From: JAVVTR01 sp036653535 | Lineage (GTDB): Bacteria; Bacteroidota; Bacteroidia; Bacteroidales; P3 | Assembly (NCBI GenBank): GCA_036653535.1 | Contig: JAVVTR010000013.1 | Span: 1-60,797, forward strand | Direction: 5' to 3' | Length of the DNA stretch: 60,797 bases | Shown: positions 17,736 to 26,159 of the stretch, one piece after another | How the letters are laid out: every line of letters begins with the position of its first letter | How positions within the stretch are numbered: position 1 is the first letter of the stretch | Translations under genes and position numbers: made by a program | Notes under the pieces: generated by a model | The model's database searches: none | What the model saw: only the letters and a program-made list of their open reading frames with translations | What the model was told of the DNA's origin: nothing

Positions 17736-19175
17736 ATGAAAAAAATAGATAAGCTCCTGTTAAAGTCTTATATAGGACCTTTAGTATTGACTTTTTGTAT
17801 AGCCATCTTTATTTTATTAATGCAATTTATATGGAAATATATAGATGAATTGGTGGGGAAAGGCTTGGATTTTTGGATTATTTTTAAATTTATATTTTAT
17901 TCTTGCTGGACTTTTGTACCTATGGCTCTGCCTTTAGCCGTTTTATTATCTTCCCTTATGTTGTTTGGGAATTTGGGGGAACACTATGAATTAGTAGCTT
18001 TGAAATCGGCTGGAATTCCCTTGAGAAGAGCTATGAAGCCTTTGGTATTTATATGTGTAGGCGTTTGTTGTGTGGCTTTTTATTTTGCCAATTATGCTCT
18101 GCCCAGTGCTTACTTAAATTTCAGAAAAGTACATTATGAAATCCGTACTAAAAAACCTGCGGTAAATATTCAAGAAGGAATATACTATAGTGATATAGAT
18201 GGTTATGTTATTCGCATTGGAGAAAAAACAGAGGATGGTTCTAAATTGAAAAATATACAGATATACGATCATTCCGAGCGTTTGGGTAATACCCGAGTAA
18301 CTATGTCGAATTGGGGAAGTATGCAAACTACTCCAGATGGGAAATATCTTATTTTCAATTTATATGACGGTTGTTCTTATGGAGAGGATGTTACGGAACA
18401 AGCTTCTTCCAATAGAAGTAGTAGTGAAAGTGCAGCTTATCCATTTTCTCGTATTAAATTTGATACACAGGTTTTGGTATTTAATCTTAATTCATTTCAA
18501 TTACAGTCTACCGACGAGAATATGTTTTCTCGACACCAAAAAACATTGGGATTAAAATCTTTGCAGAAAGAAATAGATACCTTGGTATGGAAAAAAGACA
18601 TGCGTTTAATGGAAATTATAGGCAGCTTAAGCGGGCGTAATTATTATTTAGAGAATTTTATAGGAAGAGATTCTATAGAAGCTAAAAAAGCGATGGCTAT
18701 GCTATCTAATTCCGGTAAAATATTGCCGGATCCAAGCCCCGCAGAATTAACTACGGCAGCATCTACGGCTTCGGCCTTGGTTGATGATATGAAATATTAC
18801 AAGGAAGACATTAATTATCAAAAAGAGAGAGTGAATTTATACGATGTAGAAAAGTATAAAAAATTCAGTCTGTCGGTAGCTTGTTTAATTTTGTTTTTTA
18901 TTGGAGCACCATTAGGATCTATTATTCGTAAAGGGGGAATGGGAATGCCTGTGGTTGTTTCTGTATTATTGTTTATTACTTATCATATTATTTCGGTTAT
19001 GGGAGAGAAGGCTGCTATAGAAGGTTCTCTTACTTGTGCAGAAGGAATATGGTTGGCTCCATTGATATTCTTACCTTTTGGCATTTTTCTCACCTTGAAG
19101 GCCAATATGGATTCTTCGCTTTTAGATGTTAATCTTTGGAAAAGATTTTTTTTAAAAAGAGAAAGACGTGGGTAG
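17736..19175 (+). CDS. LptF/LptG-family permease (YjgP/YjgQ)
   Basis: A 479-residue inner-membrane component of the Lpt machine, which extracts lipopolysaccharide from the inner membrane with the LptB ATPase. The family topology is clear. Three helices lie near the N-terminus (about 15-33, 50-75, 100-125; motif MKKIDKLLLKSYIGP). A large periplasmic beta-rich domain follows (about 130-375), containing a Ser-rich stretch. Three helices are at the C-terminus, starting at YKKFSLSVACLILFFIGAPLG. Bacteroidetes often encode two unlinked copies, so I cannot say whether this is LptF or LptG. Its stop overlaps the start of the next gene by 8 bases, coupling it to two glycosyltransferases. Confidence 0.88.
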   Translation: MKKIDKLLLKSYIGPLVLTFCIAIFILLMQFIWKYIDELVGKGLDFWIIFKFIFYSCWTFVPMALPLAVLLSSLMLFGNLGEHYELVALKSAGIPLRRAMKPLVFICVGVCCVAFYFANYALPSAYLNFRKVHYEIRTKKPAVNIQEGIYYSDIDGYVIRIGEKTEDGSKLKNIQIYDHSERLGNTRVTMSNWGSMQTTPDGKYLIFNLYDGCSYGEDVTEQASSNRSSSESAAYPFSRIKFDTQVLVFNLNSFQLQSTDENMFSRHQKTLGLKSLQKEIDTLVWKKDMRLMEIIGSLSGRNYYLENFIGRDSIEAKKAMAMLSNSGKILPDPSPAELTTAASTASALVDDMKYYKEDINYQKERVNLYDVEKYKKFSLSVACLILFFIGAPLGSIIRKGGMGMPVVVSVLLFITYHIISVMGEKAAIEGSLTCAEGIWLAPLIFLPFGIFLTLKANMDSSLLDVNLWKRFFLKRERRG

Positions 19176-20406
19176 TTCTCAGAGGCCGCTCCGTATTTTG
19201 CAAATATGTAACAAACCACCATATCCCTTAGTGGATGGTGGTTGTATTGCAATGTTTGCTCTCACTAAGGGTTTATTGATGAATAAGCAGGAGATGAAAA
19301 TACTTTCGGCCTATTCTTTTAAACATCCCATATTACCCATTACCTATGAAAAATTGGAAAAAGCGAAGATAGAGGCGGTTTTTTTAGATTTAAAACCCCA
19401 TTTTCTTTCGATGTTTTTTAATTTATTTCGTTCCCACTCGTACATTTTGCAACGTTTTATTACTTCAGATTTCTCCTCTGCTTTGCAAAAAATATTATGT
19501 GATCAGACCTTTGATATAGTTCAAATAGAGAGCCTTTTTATGGCTCCTTATATTCCACTTATTCGTAAGTATAGTAGAGCAAAAATTTGTGTGAGGGCCC
19601 ATAATGTAGAACATTCTATTTGGGAGAAACTTTTGCAAAGAGAGAAATTACCTTGGAAGAGAAAATACTATTCTATTTTGGCTAAAAGGCTTAGACAAGA
19701 AGAAATTTTTTGGTTGAACCAAGCGGATGCTGTTTTGACTATTACGGAAAAAGACACCCTTTCCTTTTCGACCTTAGGGGTAAATAAACCCTTACATTAC
19801 GTACCATTTGGTGTGTTTGACACCTTAATGCCAACGGAGGTGTTACCTGAATTTCCTTCCTTGTTTTATTTAGGGGCGATGAATTGGTTGCCTAATGAAG
19901 AGGGTATACGATGGTTTTTGAAAGAAGTTTGGCCATCTATACATGTTTTGTTTCCAGAGATGAAATTCTATATAGCTGGACGTCAAATACCACATTGGCT
20001 TACAAATGCAGATTTTCCTCAAGTTATAGTAATGGGGGAAGTCGAAGATGCAAAAATGTTTATGGCATCTAAGTCTATTATGGTGGTACCTTTGTTTTCT
20101 GGAAGTGGGGTGAGAATTAAAATTATAGAAGGAATGGTAGCCGGGAAATTAGTTATTACCACACCCTTAGGTGCGCAAGGTATAGATTGTAGAGACGGGG
20201 TTCATATTCGCCTTGCTAATACGGCTCAGGAATTTGTGGAAGCAATTCGATTAGCTGTAAATAGCGAAGATAAAACCAAAGAGATGGGTCAAATGGCGCG
20301 GAAACTTATTTTGCAAATGCACGACAATGAAAAAATTGTAAAAGATTTAGTAAAATATTATCGTTGCATTGCTGGGTTTTCTAACGGAAACGAAGGTTCT
20401 ATTTAG
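19168..20406 (+). CDS. Glycosyltransferase family 4/group 1 (GT-B)
   Basis: A 412-residue cytoplasmic glycosyltransferase. The N-terminal Rossmann half begins RILQICNKPPYPLVDGG, with the donor/acceptor Gly-rich turn. RAHNVEHSIW is typical of this group, and the C-terminal half has the GT-B pattern VPLFSGSGVRIKIIEGMVAGKLVITT, with the Glu that contacts the nucleotide sugar. The start is GTG at 19168, inside the end of the permease gene; no upstream ATG is in frame. Its job is likely in LPS or another envelope glycan because of the Lpt neighbour. The sugar and linkage are not predictable. Confidence 0.88.
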   Translation: MGSSQRPLRILQICNKPPYPLVDGGCIAMFALTKGLLMNKQEMKILSAYSFKHPILPITYEKLEKAKIEAVFLDLKPHFLSMFFNLFRSHSYILQRFITSDFSSALQKILCDQTFDIVQIESLFMAPYIPLIRKYSRAKICVRAHNVEHSIWEKLLQREKLPWKRKYYSILAKRLRQEEIFWLNQADAVLTITEKDTLSFSTLGVNKPLHYVPFGVFDTLMPTEVLPEFPSLFYLGAMNWLPNEEGIRWFLKEVWPSIHVLFPEMKFYIAGRQIPHWLTNADFPQVIVMGEVEDAKMFMASKSIMVVPLFSGSGVRIKIIEGMVAGKLVITTPLGAQGIDCRDGVHIRLANTAQEFVEAIRLAVNSEDKTKEMGQMARKLILQMHDNEKIVKDLVKYYRCIAGFSNGNEGSI

Positions 20407-20418
20407 AAAGGAAGTAAA

Positions 20419-21729
20419 ATGAAAATACTCTTGTTACTTTCTCGTTTGCCTTATCCTCTTGAAAAAGGAGATAAATTGCGTGCGTATCAGATGCTGGTAG
20501 AGTTGGCTAAATTTCATAAAATCTATCTTTTTTGTGCGAATACAGAATCTATTACTCCGGATTTTCTTCAGGCATTAGAGCCTTATTGTCAAAAAATTTG
20601 TGTGGCACCCTTAAGCATATTGGGTCGAGTTAAAAGTTTTATAAAGGCTATTTTTAGAGGAACTCCATTGCAATGCGCTTATTTTTATACCAATAGGAGT
20701 AAAAATCGTTTTCGTATTTTTTATAAAGAGGTGGAACCCGATGTGGTGTATTGTCACTTAATGCGCATGGTTCCTTATATGGAGGAGATTGTCACCAACT
20801 CTTTTGCGGATGAAAAAAGCAAAAAGGATATTTGTAAGATATTGGATTATCAGGATGCCTTGTCTTATGGTATTTATCGTCGAGGAAAAGTTTTGCCTTG
20901 GTATAGTAAATTTATTTGGGATAGGGAATTTCGAAGCATGTTAAATGCAGAGAAAAAAGCTTTTTACGAATTTGATTTAAAAACAATTATATCGGAACAA
21001 GATAGAGAACTTTTGCCCTTAAGTATAATAGAACGTGCGCAGGTGAAAATTTCTAGAAATGGCGTAGATACCGAATATTTTATTCCGAATCCCTCTGTAG
21101 TTAAGGACTTCTCCTGTCCAATTTACGATATTGTTTTTACTGGTAATATGGGATACCCACCTAACGAAGATGCGGCTGTGTTTTTAGTCAAAAAAATTTT
21201 ACCCTTGGTGCGTCAAGCTGGGTTCCCTACGGTAAAAGTGCTTATAGCAGGGACTTCTCCTACCCTTAGTGTAAAGTCTTTGGCTTCGCCCGAAGTGTTA
21301 GTTACAGGCTGGTTAGAAGATATGCGTTGGGCCTATTGGCATGCGAAAGTTTTTGTTGCTCCTATGCGTATAGGAACAGGAATGCAAAATAAATTATTAG
21401 AAGCTATGGCTTGTGCATTGCCCTGTGTTTCCTCTAAATTATCGGCCGATGGTTTGGGGCAATGGCCAGGGGAAAAGGGAGTATTACCTTTGCGGGTGGT
21501 GGAGGTGGAAGCGGCACAAGAAGCCGAAGCAATGGCAAAAGAAATTTGCATACTACTTCGTAGGGAAGAGCTCCGTAAAGAGTTAGGAGATGCTGGAAGA
21601 GCATTTGTGAAGCAACATTATACTTGGAGTGCACAAATGGAAAGTCTGAAAACCTATTTAGATTCTTTTGATATTTCCTGTTCGGATAGTTTGAATAGAT
21701 CGGATAATTCAGACAAACTAAGAAAGTAG
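20419..21729 (+). CDS. Glycosyltransferase (TIGR03087-like sugar transferase)
   Basis: A 436-residue GT-B enzyme. The opening MKILLLLSRLPYPLEKGDKL and the middle LDYQDALSYGIYRR resemble the Stp1/TIGR03087 group of sugar transferases. The C-terminal half contains FVAPMRIGTGMQNKLLEAMA, the usual GT4 donor-binding segment. It follows the previous glycosyltransferase after 12 bases and ends 4 bases before ligA. The pair probably acts in sequence on one glycan. The C-terminal tail (SDSLNRSDNSDKLRK) is hydrophilic and unlike the family, possibly a local extension. Donor unknown. Confidence 0.88.
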   Translation: MKILLLLSRLPYPLEKGDKLRAYQMLVELAKFHKIYLFCANTESITPDFLQALEPYCQKICVAPLSILGRVKSFIKAIFRGTPLQCAYFYTNRSKNRFRIFYKEVEPDVVYCHLMRMVPYMEEIVTNSFADEKSKKDICKILDYQDALSYGIYRRGKVLPWYSKFIWDREFRSMLNAEKKAFYEFDLKTIISEQDRELLPLSIIERAQVKISRNGVDTEYFIPNPSVVKDFSCPIYDIVFTGNMGYPPNEDAAVFLVKKILPLVRQAGFPTVKVLIAGTSPTLSVKSLASPEVLVTGWLEDMRWAYWHAKVFVAPMRIGTGMQNKLLEAMACALPCVSSKLSADGLGQWPGEKGVLPLRVVEVEAAQEAEAMAKEICILLRREELRKELGDAGRAFVKQHYTWSAQMESLKTYLDSFDISCSDSLNRSDNSDKLRK

Positions 21730-21733
21730 GAAG

Positions 21734-23866
21734 ATGAACGAACAACAGGCTAAAATACGCATAGAAGAATTAACACAACTTCTCAATGATTATAATTATG
21801 CTTACTACATAGAAGATAATCCGAAAGTAAGCGATTATGATTTTGACATGTTGTTAGAAGAATTGATAAATTTAGAGAAGAGTTATCCCCAATATGTTTT
21901 ATCTTATACTCCTACGCAAAGGGTGGGAGGACACATTACTAAATCCTTTAAAACGGTATTACACAAAACGCCCATGCTTTCATTGGGGAATACGTATTCT
22001 CGTGAGGATTTGGCAGAGTTTGACGGGCGTTTACGCAAACTTACAGATAAACCATTTAATTATGTTTGTGAATTGAAATACGATGGAGTTGCTGTAGGAT
22101 TAGAATATCGCAAAGGGCTATTGTTTCGGGCTCTTACCAGAGGGGATGGACAAAAGGGGGATGAGGTGACGGAAAACATAAAAACCATTCGTAGTGTGCC
22201 CTTAAAACTACAAACCAAAGAAGGGGATTATCCCGATGAATTTGAAATTAGAGGCGAGGTAATCATGCCACGTAAAGCTTTCTATTTTTTAAATAAACAA
22301 AAAGAAGAAATAGGAGAAGAACCCTTTGCCAATCCTCGTAATGCAGCTTCTGGTAGTTTGAAATTACAAGATCCCAAGCAGACGGCTTTACGTAAATTAG
22401 ATTGTTTTTTGTATTTTTTATTAGGAGATAACATAGAGGAAAGCGAACATGAGAAAAGGCTTCAAATGGCTGCTCGTTGGGGGTTCAAAACAGGGCATTT
22501 TTATAAAGTATGTGCTAACCTACAAGAAATTTATGCCTTTATAGATTATTGGGAAAAAGAAAGGGAACATTTAGATTTTGATATAGATGGAGCGGTTATT
22601 AAGGTGAACCAAATGAATCTATGGAATGAATTGGGCTTTACGGCCAAGTCTCCCCGTTGGGCTATTGCATATAAGTTTAAGGCAGAAAGGGTTTGTACTC
22701 GATTAAAAAAGATCTCTTTTCAAGTAGGGCGTACTGGAGCCGTTACTCCCGTTGCGAATTTAGAGCCAATTTTGTTGGCGGGAACCATAGTAAAAAGAGC
22801 CACTTTACATAATGCGGAGATTATAGAAAAATTGAATATTCGTTTGGGGGATATGGTTTATGTAGAAAAAGGCGGTGAAATTATTCCTAAAATTGTAGGG
22901 GTAGATTTATCTCAACGTTCCATAGATTCTTGCGAATTTCAATTTATAAAGATTTGTCCCCAGTGTGGGACCCCTTTGGTAAGAGAACAAGGAGAAATAG
23001 GATATTATTGTCCCAATGAAGATAATTGTCCTCCTCAAATTAAGGGGAAGTTAGAACATTTTATTTCGCGTAAAGCTATGGATATTTCCTCTTTGGGAGA
23101 GGGGAAAATAGATAGATTATATCAAAAGGGATTGGTTCAAAATATAGCCGATTTGTATGATTTAAAATACGAGGATCTTTATAATTTAAGCACTCAAATT
23201 ACAGATAAAGTAGGGAATGTAAAGGTGTTGAATTTTAAAGAAAAAACGGTAGAAAACATTCTTGCCGGATTGGAAAAGTCTAAAAATATAAGTTTTGAAA
23301 GAGTTCTCTTTGCCTTAGGTATTCGCTATGTAGGAGAAACTACAGCAAAACTATTGGCCCGCCATTTTTTGTCTATGAATCGTTTAGAAAAAGCTTCTTT
23401 AGAAGAACTTATACAGGTAGAGGAGGTGGGAGATAAAATTGCAGGAAGTATAGAAGCGTTTTTTTCCAATGTAGAGCATTTGCAAATTATAAATCGTTTG
23501 CGTAAAGCTGGCTTGCAAATGGAGTTGGAGGAGGAAAAACGACAAGAAGAGACAAGGTTGGATGGAAAATTATCTGGTACTACTTGGGTAATAAGTGGAG
23601 TTTTTTCGCAGTCGAGAGAGGAAATGAAGAAAAAGATTGAGGAAAATGGGGGGCATCTAAGCGGGTCCATATCCTCCAAGACTTCTTTTGTATTAGCTGG
23701 CGATAAAATGGGGCCAGAAAAGAGAAAAAAAGCAGAAGAGCTGGGAATAAGTTTGGTGGAAGAAGCGGAATTTATGGCTAAAATTAGTAAGGATTCTACA
23801 AATGTGGATACTAAAACTAAGGGAGGAGATAGTTCGGAAAAACCAGCAGAATGGACTTTGTTTTAG
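21734..23866 (+). CDS. ligA: NAD-dependent DNA ligase
   Basis: The 710-residue replicative and repair ligase. The adenylation site is Lys115 in CELKYDG. The Ia domain precedes it (YDFDMLLEEL). A Cys4 zinc finger (CPQCGTP...YYCPNEDNCPPQ) is followed by helix-hairpin-helix motifs (FALGIRYVGETTAK, LIQVEEVGDKIA) and a C-terminal BRCT domain (about 610-690, containing GTTWVISGVF and GPEKRKKAEELGI). Length is slightly over the usual 670 because of an extra polar tail. It is co-transcribed with the glycosyltransferases by spacing (4 bases), which is probably fortuitous in function. Confidence 0.97.
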   Translation: MNEQQAKIRIEELTQLLNDYNYAYYIEDNPKVSDYDFDMLLEELINLEKSYPQYVLSYTPTQRVGGHITKSFKTVLHKTPMLSLGNTYSREDLAEFDGRLRKLTDKPFNYVCELKYDGVAVGLEYRKGLLFRALTRGDGQKGDEVTENIKTIRSVPLKLQTKEGDYPDEFEIRGEVIMPRKAFYFLNKQKEEIGEEPFANPRNAASGSLKLQDPKQTALRKLDCFLYFLLGDNIEESEHEKRLQMAARWGFKTGHFYKVCANLQEIYAFIDYWEKEREHLDFDIDGAVIKVNQMNLWNELGFTAKSPRWAIAYKFKAERVCTRLKKISFQVGRTGAVTPVANLEPILLAGTIVKRATLHNAEIIEKLNIRLGDMVYVEKGGEIIPKIVGVDLSQRSIDSCEFQFIKICPQCGTPLVREQGEIGYYCPNEDNCPPQIKGKLEHFISRKAMDISSLGEGKIDRLYQKGLVQNIADLYDLKYEDLYNLSTQITDKVGNVKVLNFKEKTVENILAGLEKSKNISFERVLFALGIRYVGETTAKLLARHFLSMNRLEKASLEELIQVEEVGDKIAGSIEAFFSNVEHLQIINRLRKAGLQMELEEEKRQEETRLDGKLSGTTWVISGVFSQSREEMKKKIEENGGHLSGSISSKTSFVLAGDKMGPEKRKKAEELGISLVEEAEFMAKISKDSTNVDTKTKGGDSSEKPAEWTLF

Positions 23867-23907
23867 ACCCTTTACTCAAGATGCGAATTTTTCTGTTTAG
23901 GTAAGAA

Positions 23908-24699
23908 CTAAATCATTCGTTTGATAAGTCGTAAATTGTGCGTGTATTCTGAAATTTCTTGTTTGAAAATACCTTGATGATCTACGGGATCTATACGCAC
24001 ATATCCGCTGGCATGAATAATTCGATTATCGCTTAGGTAAATGCCAACGTGTACAATATCTCCATTTTCATTATCGAAAAATAAAAGATCTCCTACTTGT
24101 GCTTCGTTTAGAAGCAGGACGGTTTTTCCTTGCATGGCTTGTTCGGAGGCGTTACGGGATAAGGTAATACCGCTAATACGATATATTAGTTGTGTAAATC
24201 CAGAGCAATCCGTACCAAAAACCGATTTTCCACCCCATAGATAGGGAGTGTATAAAAGGGTAGATGCGTTTTGAACAATTTGTTGTTGTCTTTTTATAGG
24301 ATCCGTAAGGGGTTGAATGGTTTTCCCTGTATATTTATAGGGAATTTCTCCTATTTTAAAATTTCCATTTTCATACAAAGGTAAGCGAGAACCCATACCA
24401 ACGGAGAATAGAGCGTGATCGGTGGCTCTTTCTACAACAGCACTAAAATCACCTATAAAGACCTGTGTGGAATCTTGTTGAAAAGCTTGTACAGATTCGG
24501 GTTTTAGTATTTTAATTTGTTTTTCATCTACCCATCCTTGAAAGTGATCAAAACAAGATTCTACTTTGAGCCAATTTTGGTATTTATCTTCTATGTGAAA
24601 AATATCTCCAAATAAAAATTGAGAAACCAATTCCGAAGAATGGGAAATAGTTTCCCGAATGGGAATTTGACTAAGAGGACAAATGCCGTAGGCGTCCAT
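23908..24699 (-). CDS. NlpC/P60 family cell-wall peptidase with N-terminal SH3 domains
   Basis: A 263-residue gamma-D-glutamyl-diamino acid endopeptidase type protein. The C-terminal NlpC/P60 domain has Cys165 in GTDCSGFTQLIYR, His217 in GDIVHVGIY and a third polar residue His229 in RIIHASG. The N-terminal half (about 1-130) has the layout of two SH3-like domains as in YkfC/BcPNP enzymes that process murein peptides. No signal peptide is visible, suggesting a cytoplasmic recycling role as for YkfC, which would complement the LD-carboxypeptidase at 5625. It is convergent with ligA with 41 bases between and no clear hairpin there. Confidence 0.9.
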   Translation of the reverse strand: MDAYGICPLSQIPIRETISHSSELVSQFLFGDIFHIEDKYQNWLKVESCFDHFQGWVDEKQIKILKPESVQAFQQDSTQVFIGDFSAVVERATDHALFSVGMGSRLPLYENGNFKIGEIPYKYTGKTIQPLTDPIKRQQQIVQNASTLLYTPYLWGGKSVFGTDCSGFTQLIYRISGITLSRNASEQAMQGKTVLLLNEAQVGDLLFFDNENGDIVHVGIYLSDNRIIHASGYVRIDPVDHQGIFKQEISEYTHNLRLIKRMI

Positions 24700-24744
24700 A
24701 GATTCAGTTTTATTTTAAATTCTAATACAACAATATGGAAAAAA

Positions 24745-24792
24745 TTCGCCACGAATATAAATTGTTTTTAAACAAATTCTATTCGTGGCGAA
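24745..24792 (-). terminator. Terminator after tonB
   Basis: TTCGCCACGAATA (24745-24757) pairs perfectly with 24780-24792. The loop contains a further pairing of 24762-24767 with 24770-24775. On the minus strand, a T run follows, giving a good intrinsic terminator between the tonB stop and the NlpC/P60 gene. Confidence 0.85.
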
Positions 24793-24811
24793 AAATATAA
24801 ATTAACAAAAA

Positions 24812-25495
24812 TTAGCCTAAGTTAAATACCAAAGGAATGGAATAAGTTACACGTACCGCTCTTCCTCTTTGCTTTCCAGGATTCCATTTGGGTAACAATT
24901 TTACTACTCTTATTGCTTCTTCGTCGCAACCGCCTCCAATGCCACGCACTACTTTTACATTAGAAATACGTCCGTCTTTTTCCACTACGAATGAAACATA
25001 TACTTTACCTTGTATTCCACTTTCTTGAGCTACGATAGGATAAGACATGTTTTTAGTAATAAAAGTATGTATAGCCTCTTCTCCACCGGGGAAAGAAGGC
25101 ATTTCTTCTACAATGGCAAAAACCTCTTCTTCTGCCACTACCTCTTCTTCCACAGAAGGAGCAACGTAAGAAACTGTTTGTACTACGGTTTTTTCGTCGG
25201 CTTCTGCATTAATTTCTACCTCTTTTTCAATTTTGACATTATTCTCTACAATATCTATTTCAGTAGACATATCTGCAGGAGGTGGTGGTGGAGGTGGGGC
25301 ACTTTGGTCTGTTTGAATGACTAAGTCTTCGTCTGCTTGTATAACAGCGTGGGAAGTAACCTCAATATTGACTTTGTCGTAAGATTTCCAATCAAAAGCC
25401 AATAACAAGACTGCTAAGGTAAAGACCAAACCTATTTGCATGTAAAGGCTTTTCTTTTTCTCTAAGTCCGCTTTTGCAGATTTTTTGATTTCCAT
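24812..25495 (-). CDS. tonB: Energy transducer TonB
   Basis: A 227-residue TonB-family protein carrying proton-motive energy to outer-membrane TonB-dependent receptors. It has a cytoplasmic N-terminus, one transmembrane helix (about 19-36), a Pro run (QSAPPPPPPPADM), an acidic Glu/Val-rich spacer with 'VVEEE'-like stretches, and the C-terminal TonB domain (about 135-227) with SYPIVAQESGIQGKVYVSF and GGGCDEEAIRVVKLLPKWNPG. The latter is the usual Bacteroidetes ending. No ExbB/ExbD genes are adjacent. A TATTTTTG -7 box lies about 45 bases upstream. Confidence 0.92.
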   Translation of the reverse strand: MEIKKSAKADLEKKKSLYMQIGLVFTLAVLLLAFDWKSYDKVNIEVTSHAVIQADEDLVIQTDQSAPPPPPPPADMSTEIDIVENNVKIEKEVEINAEADEKTVVQTVSYVAPSVEEEVVAEEEVFAIVEEMPSFPGGEEAIHTFITKNMSYPIVAQESGIQGKVYVSFVVEKDGRISNVKVVRGIGGGCDEEAIRVVKLLPKWNPGKQRGRAVRVTYSIPLVFNLG

Positions 25496-25539
25496 GACGT
25501 GTTTGTTTGTTTAAGTACTGAGAACCTGTGCTTTTGCGG

Positions 25540-25547
25540 CAAAAATA
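25540..25547 (-). promoter_or_regulatory. -7 promoter element for tonB
   Basis: TATTTTTG on the minus strand matches TAnnTTTG, with a leader of roughly 40 bases. No well-spaced -33 TTG is visible. Confidence 0.45.
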
Positions 25548-25628
25548 CCCGCAAAACCAAAAAACTGCGCTAAATTACTAATTTATTCTGATATTGCCAA
25601 TTTTTTCTAAGTTCCAAAAGGTAAAGTT

Positions 25629-26159
25629 TTATAGGGAATTGGAAGCTAACAAAACAATATCGGTAACAATTTTGTTTTGATCCACCTCTTTAATATAAAT
25701 TAAGCCCTTTTGCTGTAGGTCGGTTTTGAATGGGATATAATAGGGAATATTTTTTTGTTTGTTAATACGAATATGGCATAGGCTATTATTTACTTGAGGC
25801 AAATTTGTTTTAGAATTTCGACATTCCATTATGGGAGAATTATTTTTCTCAAAGATCAAATCTATAATATGGTGGTCTCTAAGCAAGCATAGATCAGAAT
25901 CTCTGTAGCTGGTGCCATTTTGAAAGGAAAAATAACAGGGATAATTTTTGTTTCGAGGGTTTATGCCAAATATTTTATTCCTATATATGATAGGATTTGT
26001 TTTGGTAAACTTTGATGGAGTAAGCAAGGAAATGGCTTTGGCTAAGGGTTGTTGTGCTAAGGGAAAGTAATCCGAGCAAAACCGGTAGCTATGGTAGAGG
26101 CACCATTCTACTGGAAGTAAGCTAATTAGAATTAGCATAATAGATATGTTTTTTTTCAT
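25629..26159 (-). CDS. Exported protein of unknown function
   Basis: A 176-residue protein not recognised. The N-terminus MKKNISIMLILISLLPVEWC is a signal sequence or lipoprotein-like segment; Cys20 follows VEW, which is a poor lipobox. The body is basic and polar, with scattered Cys, and could be a small beta-rich domain. The start codon overlaps the stop of the upstream barrel gene by 4 bases (ATGA), so the two are translationally coupled and may act together at the outer membrane. Confidence 0.6.
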   Translation of the reverse strand: MKKNISIMLILISLLPVEWCLYHSYRFCSDYFPLAQQPLAKAISLLTPSKFTKTNPIIYRNKIFGINPRNKNYPCYFSFQNGTSYRDSDLCLLRDHHIIDLIFEKNNSPIMECRNSKTNLPQVNNSLCHIRINKQKNIPYYIPFKTDLQQKGLIYIKEVDQNKIVTDIVLLASNSL